Source: an uncultured Bacilli bacterium (lineage in GTDB: Bacteria > Bacillota_I > Bacilli_A > RF39 > UBA660). Taken from it: a stretch of 14,002 nt of DNA. Below, piece by piece: positions 1 to 5,118 of this stretch; position 1 is the stretch's first letter; every line of letters begins with the position of its first letter. The notes beneath the pieces are model-generated. The model made no database searches, had not been told where the DNA came from, and saw only the letters and a list, made by a program, of their open reading frames with translations. The translations under genes and the position numbers were made by a program. The stretch is from contig CALVRP010000019.1 in the NCBI GenBank assembly GCA_944358665.1, positions 1 to 14,002 on the forward strand. The letters run 5' to 3'.

Positions 1-1916
1 GTTCTACAAAAGAAATAATTGATCTTATGGTCAATATGTTATCTGGTGTCAGCGTATTTGTTTCAATCATTTTAGGCTTTTTAATTATTTATGCAAGTAG
101 GTTCCTAATTAAAAGGAGAAACAAAGAATTTGGCATTTATTTAACCCTTGGTATGAGTAAAAGAAAAATATCAACCATCTTATTAATTGAAACTATTATG
201 ATTGGCCTTTTATCTTTGGTCGCTGGTCTTATTGTCGGAATTTTAATGTCGCAGCTTATGAGCGTTTTTGTTGCTAATATGTTTGAAGCTGATATGACTA
301 AGTTTACTTTTATTGTTTCTAGCGAGGCAATTATTAAAACAATCATTTACTTTGGTATTATGTATTTACTTGTTATGATATTTAATACGATAAGTGTTAG
401 TAAATGTAAATTAATTGATTTATTATATGCAAGTAAAAAAACCGAAAAAATAAAACTTAAAAACCCTGTTTTATGTATTATTATCTTCATTATTTCGGCT
501 ATCCTTTTAGGTTATGCTTACTGGTGCGTAAGTTTTGGGGTAGAAGGCATGCAAAACGCTGATGAGATATTTATTCCAATTATTTTAGGTAGTGTATCGA
601 CATTCTTTATCATTTGGTCACTTTCTGGGCTTATTTTAAAAATTGTTATGCATTTTAAAAATACTTATTTTAAAGGATTAAACAGTTTTACCCTAAGACA
701 AATAAGTAGTAAAATTAATACAACAGTATTTTCAATGACGGTTATTTGCATAATGCTATTTTTCACGATTTGTGTGTTTTCAAGTTCTTTATCAATTAAA
801 AACAGTATGACGGCTAACTTGAAGGAGCTCGCCCCAATTGATATTGAACTTTATAAAACTGTTAATATGACAAGTGAACATGCAGCTGAATATGGTTATA
901 GCCCTGAAGTTGTTAGTGACTCTCGCATTAGTATTAATGAAACTTTAGAAAAATTAAACTTTAATATAAAAGATAACTTTAAAGATATAACTGATGTTTT
1001 TGTCTATGCAACCGATGAACTTACCACTAAAGATACCCTTGGTAATTCAATAGATTATGTAAAGAAAAATTATCCATATTTGGATTTAAATAGTTCTGAA
1101 GCTATTATGACTATTAGTGATTATAATAAAGTGGCAAAATTATATGGTAATGAAACTTTTACCTTAAAAGATAACGAGTATATTTTAATTGCTGATTATG
1201 ATGGTTGGATTGATATTCGAAATAATGCTTTAGAAAGCAATGCATCAATCACTATTTTAGGCAAAAATTACTATCCAAAATATAAAGAAGTTAAAAATGG
1301 CCTTTTAAATATTTCTTCAAATCATATTAATGCAGGTATTTTTGTTGTTCCCGATAATGCCGTTAATGATTCTATTAAAGAGCAAGAACATCTCTTAGCA
1401 AATTATAAAGCAAATGATGATGAAGGTAAAAAAGAGATAGAAAATAAAATTATGGCTTTAGGAGAAAGTGCTTATGCTACCCAAACAAATATGAGTGCCT
1501 CTAGTAAAATATCTATTTATGAAGGTAGTGTTGGCCTTGGCGCGTTAGTAACTTTTATTGGCTTATATTTAGGGATCATCTTCTTAATTTCTTCAGCCGC
1601 CATATTAGCATTAAAAGAGCTTTCTGAAAGCACGGATAATAAAGAAAGATTTAATATGTTACGGAAACTAGGCGCTGACGAGAAAATGATTAATAAGGCG
1701 TTATTTAGACAAATTGCGATATTCTTTATGTTTCCACTTCTTTTAGCAATTGTTCATTCGATCTTTGGTATTTATTTCTGTAATTATTTACTTGCAACCT
1801 TTGGCGATGAACAATTACTGCCTTCAATTATTATGACAGCAGCGTTCTTAATTGTAATTTATGGTAGTTATTTTGTAGTCACATATTTGTGTAGTAAAAA
1901 TATTATTAAAGAATAA
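1..1916 (+). CDS. FtsX-like permease of BceB/VraG type (5'-partial)
   Basis: Membrane subunit of a peptide-antibiotic sensing/export ABC transporter; its ATPase partner would lie upstream, outside the window. The frame is open to the left edge (first full codon at 3), so the Met at 27 is internal and, by comparison with BceB proteins of roughly 630-670 residues, the first transmembrane helix and roughly 60-70 residues are missing. Numbering from that Met: an FtsX core with the conserved KRRNKEFGIYLTLGM stretch (29-43), hydrophobic segments near 5-25, 50-85, 102-122, 148-167, 181-205 and 235-255, a large extracellular loop of about 250 residues (256-505), then three C-terminal helices with a second FtsX-type LRKLGA motif. 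The big loop between the seventh and eighth helices is typical of BceB, where it senses peptides such as bacitracin. Family assignment is firm; the substrate is unknown. It ends TAA, with no terminator before the next gene. Confidence 0.85.
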   Translation, partial: STKEIIDLMVNMLSGVSVFVSIILGFLIIYASRFLIKRRNKEFGIYLTLGMSKRKISTILLIETIMIGLLSLVAGLIVGILMSQLMSVFVANMFEADMTKFTFIVSSEAIIKTIIYFGIMYLLVMIFNTISVSKCKLIDLLYASKKTEKIKLKNPVLCIIIFIISAILLGYAYWCVSFGVEGMQNADEIFIPIILGSVSTFFIIWSLSGLILKIVMHFKNTYFKGLNSFTLRQISSKINTTVFSMTVICIMLFFTICVFSSSLSIKNSMTANLKELAPIDIELYKTVNMTSEHAAEYGYSPEVVSDSRISINETLEKLNFNIKDNFKDITDVFVYATDELTTKDTLGNSIDYVKKNYPYLDLNSSEAIMTISDYNKVAKLYGNETFTLKDNEYILIADYDGWIDIRNNALESNASITILGKNYYPKYKEVKNGLLNISSNHINAGIFVVPDNAVNDSIKEQEHLLANYKANDDEGKKEIENKIMALGESAYATQTNMSASSKISIYEGSVGLGALVTFIGLYLGIIFLISSAAILALKELSESTDNKERFNMLRKLGADEKMINKALFRQIAIFFMFPLLLAIVHSIFGIYFCNYLLATFGDEQLLPSIIMTAAFLIVIYGSYFVVTYLCSKNIIKE

Positions 1917-1954
1917 TGTTTAAATATATGAGGCCGGGAAGGGGATAAAAGATT

Positions 1955-2983
1955 ATGGATTATGTTATTGCAATTATGTCAGCGGTAATTATTTTTCCGA
2001 TAATCGCATTTCTGATTACCGTGCCTTTTATTCTTTATAATTACCATAAATATGGAACGGTTTATTATTTTCGAAGTCTCATTATTTATTCATTTGTTTT
2101 ATATTTAATGGTAATATACTTTTTAGTTATTTTGCCACTACCAAATGTTAATGAGATAAACATGGAAGCGGAAAGATGTCAGTTAATTCCTTTTAAGTTT
2201 ATTTTTGACTTTATTACGGAAAGCGCTTTTATACTAAATAATCCATCTACTTATTTAACGGCTTTAACATCTTCTTACTTTTATGTTCCAATATTTAATG
2301 TTTTAATGTTTATACCATTTGTTATGTATTTAAGATATTATTTTAAATGTAGTTTAAAAAAAACTGTTTTAATTTCTTTTTTACTTAGCTTATTCTTCGA
2401 AATAACACAACTTACTGGTTTATATTTTTTATACCCTCATAGTTATAGGTTATTTGATGTTGATGATTTAATACTGAATACTGTAGGTGGCACGATTGGC
2501 TTTTATTTAGTTAATTTATTTAAAAAGTTACTTCCAAGTAGTAAGGAGATTGAAGAAAATACTAATAAAAGAAGAGTAAAAGTATCAATTTCAAAAAGGA
2601 TTACCTTATTTTTATTGGATTTACTTATTTTTATTATTATATATTCAGTAATTTCTTTTATGTTTTCGTTAAATATAGTTATAGTGGCATTTATATATTA
2701 TGTTGTTATTCCATATTTTACTAAAGGAAGAACTTTGGCGAGTAAATTTTTACATATAACTTTAATTAGTAAAAAAGAAACTCTAAAATTCTATCAAATT
2801 ATTATTAGAAATGGATTATTTGTCATATTTTTATTAATAGTTCCTTATTTCAATCTTTTTTGTATTCTAATTACTTTCTTTAATTTTATATATTTTATCA
2901 TTAAAAAAGAGTTTATATATGAAACTATTAGTAAAACGAAACTGGCAAGTACTTTCGCAGTTAGAAAAACTGATAAAAACTAA
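1955..2983 (+). CDS. VanZ-RDD fusion membrane protein
   Basis: Integral membrane protein of 342 residues with two recognisable domains. Residues about 40-190 are VanZ-like: hydrophobic helices, then the diagnostic acidic/polar pattern E149-x2-Q152, R165, D168-x-D170-D171, N175, GG178-179 and G182. Residues about 205-325 are an RDD domain: R215 and D222 in the first helix, KGRT at 257-260, and RN at 285-286 before the last helices. VanZ confers low-level teicoplanin resistance by an unclear mechanism; RDD domains are linked to ion or solute transport in a few cases. Start ATG 1955 has an AAGGGG site (1939-1944) 10 bases upstream. It follows the permease by 38 bases without a terminator, so the two are probably cotranscribed. 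Its stop lies inside a terminator hairpin. Domain calls are confident; function is not. Confidence 0.8.
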   Translation: MDYVIAIMSAVIIFPIIAFLITVPFILYNYHKYGTVYYFRSLIIYSFVLYLMVIYFLVILPLPNVNEINMEAERCQLIPFKFIFDFITESAFILNNPSTYLTALTSSYFYVPIFNVLMFIPFVMYLRYYFKCSLKKTVLISFLLSLFFEITQLTGLYFLYPHSYRLFDVDDLILNTVGGTIGFYLVNLFKKLLPSSKEIEENTNKRRVKVSISKRITLFLLDLLIFIIIYSVISFMFSLNIVIVAFIYYVVIPYFTKGRTLASKFLHITLISKKETLKFYQIIIRNGLFVIFLLIVPYFNLFCILITFFNFIYFIIKKEFIYETISKTKLASTFAVRKTDKN

Positions 2984-3000
2984 AGTTTTATCAGTTTTTT
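2965..3000 (+). terminator. Rho-independent terminator overlapping the VanZ-RDD stop
   Basis: Fourteen-base-pair stem, arms 2965-2978 (AAAAACTGATAAAA) and 2986-2999, loop of seven bases containing the TAA stop (2981-2983), with the right arm ending in a run of six T. It should end the permease/VanZ transcript. Confidence 0.8.
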
Positions 3001-3029
3001 CGAATATTATATATTTATTTTAAAATATC

Positions 3030-3038
3030 TGTTATAAT
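3030..3038 (+). promoter_or_regulatory. Extended -10 promoter for the VTT gene
   Basis: TG-T-TATAAT with perfect -10 at 3033-3038 and no recognisable -35, which is usual for extended -10 promoters. It lies just after the preceding terminator and implies a leader of about 75 bases before the ATG at 3120. Confidence 0.6.
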
Positions 3039-3119
3039 GGTTAAGGATGACAAAATCTTACTTTTCCTGCATACCATTTATTTTATTTGGAACAATATAA
3101 ATAGATTTAAGGTGATAAG

Positions 3120-3686
3120 ATGAAGCACAAAACATTAAAACTCATTTTAAAAATTTTAACGGTAATAGTTACTATTGTTTTTTTAGGATTTATAATTTAT
3201 GGTCTTAATATAACTATTTTTCATGATAAACAAGTACTAGTTGATTATATTGATGGCTTTGGTATTTTAGCACCAATTATTTTTATCATTATTCAAGTAA
3301 TACAAGTAGTTCTTCCGGTTATTCCGGGTGGAGTAAGTTCTTTAGCTGGAGTAATTGCCTTTGGACCAGTATATGGTTTTATTTATAATTATATTGGTAT
3401 AGTATTAGGTTCAATTGCGGCGTTTTATTTAGCTAGGAGTTTAGGCGTTAGAATAATTAAAGCACTTTTTGATGAAAAAAAAGCCCAGAAATATTTAAAT
3501 TATATTAGTCAAAATAAGTTTTATCCTTTATTTGTAATTGCGATGTTTTTACCTGGATTACCGGATGATTTAATTTGTTTTGTTGCCGGAACCAGTAAAA
3601 TGTCTTTTAAAAAGTTTTTAATTGCTATAATGTTATGTAAACCGGTTTCTTTAATTCTATATAGTTTTGGTATTAATTTATTATAA
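3120..3686 (+). CDS. TVP38/TMEM64 (VTT/DedA-superfamily) membrane protein
   Basis: Multi-pass membrane protein of 188 residues. What identifies it: an N-terminal helix (8-28), a re-entrant-type segment with PVIPGG (67-72) and the glycine-rich stretch after it, the YLARSLG motif (103-109), then LPGLPDD (144-150) followed by CFVAGTSKMSFKKF, the hallmark C-terminal signature of the family. VTT-domain proteins are lipid scramblases or lipid-carrier translocases in the membrane; some DedA members recycle undecaprenyl phosphate or affect resistance to cationic peptides. The specific substrate here cannot be read from sequence. Start ATG has AAGGTG a few bases upstream. It is followed after 37 bases by the exporter gene, which has its own promoter, and no terminator lies between them. 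Confidence 0.85.
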   Translation: MKHKTLKLILKILTVIVTIVFLGFIIYGLNITIFHDKQVLVDYIDGFGILAPIIFIIIQVIQVVLPVIPGGVSSLAGVIAFGPVYGFIYNYIGIVLGSIAAFYLARSLGVRIIKALFDEKKAQKYLNYISQNKFYPLFVIAMFLPGLPDDLICFVAGTSKMSFKKFLIAIMLCKPVSLILYSFGINLL

Positions 3687-3691
3687 AATAA

Positions 3692-3715
3692 TGGTATAAT
3701 AGGAACTCAAAGGAG
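3692..3715 (+). promoter_or_regulatory. Extended -10 promoter and Shine-Dalgarno of the metal exporter gene
   Basis: TG-G-TATAAT at 3692-3700 is followed by AAAGGAG at 3709-3715, eight bases before the ATG at 3724. The transcript would start near 3707 and have an almost minimal leader, which leaves no room for a metal riboswitch upstream. Confidence 0.55.
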
Positions 3716-3723
3716 AATATTTT

Positions 3724-4551
3724 ATGAGTGATGTAATTTTAGAAACTATAATTGATAGTTTAAAAATATTACCTTTTTTATTTATAGCTTTTTTAATTAT
3801 TGAAGTGATAGAACATAAACTAAATAATAAAGATATTATTAAATCTTCAGGGAAAATAGGTCCAATAGTTGGTAGTATTCTAGGTGTGATTCCACAATGT
3901 GGTTTTTCAGTACTAGCTACTAACTTATATGTGACAAGAATTATAAGTCTAGGAACTTTAATCGCAGTATACCTATCAACTAGCGATGAAATGCTGCCGG
4001 TAATGCTTGCTCATGGTAGTAATATTGATATTATTTTAAAAATTCTTGGTATTAAATTAATAATTGGAATGATATTTGGTTTTATTATTGACTTTATTTT
4101 TAGAAAAAAAGAAAGTAAAACTAATTTTCATATTTGTGATGATCATCATTGTGATTGTGAGCATAGTTTAATTAAATCTAGTTTAATTCATACGATGAAA
4201 ACCTTTTTCTTTATTTTTGTAATTACTTTTGTTTTAAATACTTTATTCTATATTATTGGTGAAGATGCTTTAAAAAGCTTATTTAATAATAACAATTGGT
4301 ATACGCCTTTTATTTCTAGTTTAATTGGTTTAATTCCAAATTGTGCGGCTAGTGTTACTTTAACTGAGTTATATTTAAATGAAGTTATTTCTTTAGGTGG
4401 CGCCATTGCTGGACTACTTACAGGGAGCGGAGTAGCTTTATTAGTATTATTCAAAAGCAATAAAAATTTAAAGGAAAATATTTTTATAGTTAGTATAATG
4501 TATATTATAGGGGCGGTATCTGGATTAATTATTCAATTTCTTGGTCTTTAA
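3724..4551 (+). CDS. Putative heavy-metal exporter (ArsP_2 / 'putative manganese transporter' family)
   Basis: Polytopic permease of 275 residues built as an internal repeat of two hydrophobic halves. Each half has a matching Pro-Cys motif after a glycine-rich helix: IPQCG (56-60) with TSDE (86-89) in the first, and IPNCA (204-208) with a TGSG motif in the second. The two halves are joined by a cytoplasm-sized loop rich in His and Cys (136-147: H-x-C-x2-HH-C-x-C-x-H), a likely metal-binding segment. These match the 'putative 10TM heavy-metal exporter' family, variously annotated as arsenic efflux protein or manganese transporter. Direction and ion are inferred from family naming only. It has its own promoter. 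Its stop is two bases from the -35 of the next, small-RNA promoter, whose terminator probably also ends this transcript. Confidence 0.75.
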   Translation: MSDVILETIIDSLKILPFLFIAFLIIEVIEHKLNNKDIIKSSGKIGPIVGSILGVIPQCGFSVLATNLYVTRIISLGTLIAVYLSTSDEMLPVMLAHGSNIDIILKILGIKLIIGMIFGFIIDFIFRKKESKTNFHICDDHHCDCEHSLIKSSLIHTMKTFFFIFVITFVLNTLFYIIGEDALKSLFNNNNWYTPFISSLIGLIPNCAASVTLTELYLNEVISLGGAIAGLLTGSGVALLVLFKSNKNLKENIFIVSIMYIIGAVSGLIIQFLGL

Positions 4552-4552
4552 C

Positions 4553-4581
4553 TTGTCAAAGGTTAAAAAGTATGTTATGAT
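4553..4581 (+). promoter_or_regulatory. Sigma-A promoter of the plus-strand small RNA
   Basis: TTGTCA (4553-4558), a 17-base spacer, and TATGAT (4576-4581) preceded by TG-T (4573-4575), giving an extended -10. No protein gene with a ribosome binding site follows before the terminator at 4661, so the product is a small RNA starting near 4588. Confidence 0.7.
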
Positions 4582-4607
4582 GTATATAGATGAAGGAAAC
4601 TTCATAA

Positions 4608-4645
4608 AATAAAAAGGAACACTTAACAAATCCACGTTGAGTGTA
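4608..4645 (-). terminator. Candidate terminator of the toxin mRNA
   Basis: On the minus strand ACACTCAAC pairs with GTTAAGTGT (one C-A mismatch; G-U on the other strand), followed by TCC and then TTTTTATTTT. If used, the toxin mRNA would be about 230 nt and overlap the small RNA by about 85 bases, similar to txpA/ratA. The mismatch makes this a moderate-quality call. Confidence 0.4.
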
Positions 4646-4660
4646 GCCACATTGCTGTGT

Positions 4661-4693
4661 CCACCTAAACTATAGATGAGTTAGGTGGTTTTT
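4661..4693 (+). terminator. Terminator of the small RNA
   Basis: Stem CCACCTAA (4661-4668) with TTAGGTGG (4681-4688), extendable inside by CT/AG pairs around one bulged A, followed by seven T in 4687-4693 region (GGTTTTT). It abuts the toxin stop codon (4694-4696) and should also stop read-through from the upstream exporter gene. Confidence 0.75.
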
Positions 4694-4786
4694 CTATCTT
4701 GCTATTTCTAACAAGGTAGAAAGGAGTGTCAACAGAAAAAAAATTATGATTATCAACGCTAGGATTAGAAAATCTTTCTTTGACAT
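4694..4786 (-). CDS. Putative type I toxin, 30-residue hydrophobic peptide
   Basis: Short ORF too small for ordinary gene calling. It begins MSKKDFLILA, runs through an unbroken hydrophobic stretch of about 20 Ile/Leu/Phe residues (about 5-25), and ends LLEIAR then TAG. One transmembrane helix with a basic N-terminus and a charged C-terminus is the pattern of Fst, TxpA, BsrG and PepA1 type I toxins, which insert into the membrane. Support for translation is strong: GGGAGGTGG lies immediately upstream of the ATG at 4786, and a TTGCAT-N17-TACAAT promoter with extended TG lies about 55 bases before it. It is convergent with a small RNA ending exactly at its stop. I cannot assign it to a named toxin family, and toxicity is inferred from architecture. 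Confidence 0.65.
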   Translation of the reverse strand: MSKKDFLILALIIIIFFLLTLLSTLLEIAR

Positions 4787-4787
4787 A

Positions 4788-4824
4788 CTACCACCTCCCT
4801 TCATAACGAAGTTTGGCTACCACC
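4788..4824 (-). repeat. Direct repeat GGTGGTAG in the toxin leader
   Basis: The octamer appears twice on the minus strand, at 4795-4788 over the Shine-Dalgarno site and at 4824-4817 in the loop of a leader hairpin. The complementary CCACC occurs in the small RNA at 4661-4665. Such repeats are how Fst-type antitoxins contact their target mRNA in trans; here the role is inference. Confidence 0.5.
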
Positions 4825-4847
4825 CAACTGCTAAGGTTCCTAAGTTT

Positions 4848-4876
4848 ATTGTATCAAACAATAGTTCGCCATGCAA
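4848..4876 (-). promoter_or_regulatory. Sigma-A promoter of the toxin mRNA
   Basis: Read on the minus strand: -35 TTGCAT (4876-4871), 17-base spacer, -10 TACAAT (4853-4848) preceded by TG-A. The transcript should start near 4841, giving a leader of about 55 bases containing AGTTGG-GTGGTAG-CCAAACT, a hairpin whose loop repeats the GGTGGTAG found again over the Shine-Dalgarno site. Confidence 0.7.
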
Positions 4877-4907
4877 CCGTTTTTAGATACTTTTTTCTTT
4901 AAAATTA

Positions 4908-4937
4908 TTGACATTTTCTTAATTTTAGTAATATAAT
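4908..4937 (+). promoter_or_regulatory. Sigma-A promoter of the helD-like gene
   Basis: Consensus TTGACA (4908-4913), an 18-base spacer, and consensus TATAAT (4932-4937). Transcription should begin near 4944, leaving a leader of about 175 bases before the ATG at 5119. Confidence 0.75.
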
Positions 4938-4943
4938 GAAAAA

Positions 4944-5032
4944 GATTTACGCAAAATAGAATTTGTTCTTTGAAAAGTGAATATTTATTCACCGAGACAC
5001 CCACTAGTTATTTAATAACTAGTTTTTTGCGT
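4944..5032 (+). promoter_or_regulatory. Structured leader of the helD-like gene with boxA-like element
   Basis: Three nested or adjacent pairings are visible. ACGCAAAA (4949-4956) is perfectly complementary to TTTTGCGT (5025-5032). Inside lie a palindrome GTGAATATTTATTCAC (4977-4992) and the terminator hairpin at 5003-5028. TGTTCTTTGAAAA (4964-4976) closely resembles the boxA antitermination site found in Bacillota rRNA operon leaders. The long-range pairing covers the T run of the terminator, so the two look mutually exclusive or cooperative, as in attenuators. No named riboswitch class was recognised. Confidence 0.5.
5003..5028 (+). terminator. Intrinsic terminator inside the helD leader (attenuator candidate)
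   Basis: Nine-base-pair stem ACTAGTTAT (5003-5011) / ATAACTAGT (5015-5023), three-base loop, and TTTTT at 5024-5028. It lies between a consensus promoter and the gene that promoter must serve, so at least some transcripts must pass it for expression. Confidence 0.6.
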
Positions 5033-5056
5033 TGGAGTAAAGGAGGGATTACAAAA

Positions 5057-5071
5057 GTGATATATTCTTAA
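5057..5071 (+). CDS. Possible four-codon leader peptide (MIYS)
   Basis: GTG ATA TAT TCT TAA with AGGAGGG (5041-5047) nine bases upstream, a strong site that serves no other start. It lies 47 bases before the helD-like start. Tiny ORFs with strong initiation in front of drug-response genes often act in attenuation; with only four codons this could be chance. Confidence 0.3.
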   Translation: MIYS

Positions 5072-5118
5072 TGTTTTAGCTTAATTTGGGCACTAAAAAT
5101 AATTAGAAGGAGGAGTGT

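Larger units (their letters stand above)
4588..4695 (+). ncRNA. Putative antitoxin small RNA (~105 nt)
   Basis: Predicted from a near-consensus promoter and an intrinsic terminator 73 bases after the predicted start, with no credible ORF. Three hairpins are visible: ATGAAG-GAAA-CTTCAT (4590-4605, a GNRA loop), ACACTTAAC/GTTGAGTGT (4619-4645 area, nine pairs with one G-U), and the terminator CCACCTAA/TTAGGTGG (4661-4688) with its T run. The 3' end is convergent with and antisense to the 3' end of the minus-strand toxin mRNA. In addition, CTTCATAA (4600-4607) and CCACCTAA (4661-4668) can pair in trans with the toxin leader next to its Shine-Dalgarno site. This geometry matches type I antitoxins such as RatA, SR4 or the pAD1 RNA II. 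The role is inferred; the RNA has not been shown to exist. Confidence 0.6.

Noticed and set aside
3687..3723. Manganese riboswitch before the metal exporter
   Set aside because: Only 37 bases are available, and they hold a promoter and a ribosome binding site; there is no room for an aptamer.
4248..4460. Minus-strand open frame under the metal exporter
   Set aside because: It is a shadow of a well-supported gene and has no ribosome binding site or promoter.
4590..4607. Small ORF MKETS at the 5' end of the small RNA
   Set aside because: It has no ribosome binding site, and its codons form the arms of a perfect GNRA hairpin.
4815..4830. T-box riboswitch (GGGTGGTAGC resembles the T-box core)
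   Set aside because: It lacks the CCGCG extension, a specifier loop and an antiterminator, and the downstream gene is a 30-residue peptide with a 55-base leader.
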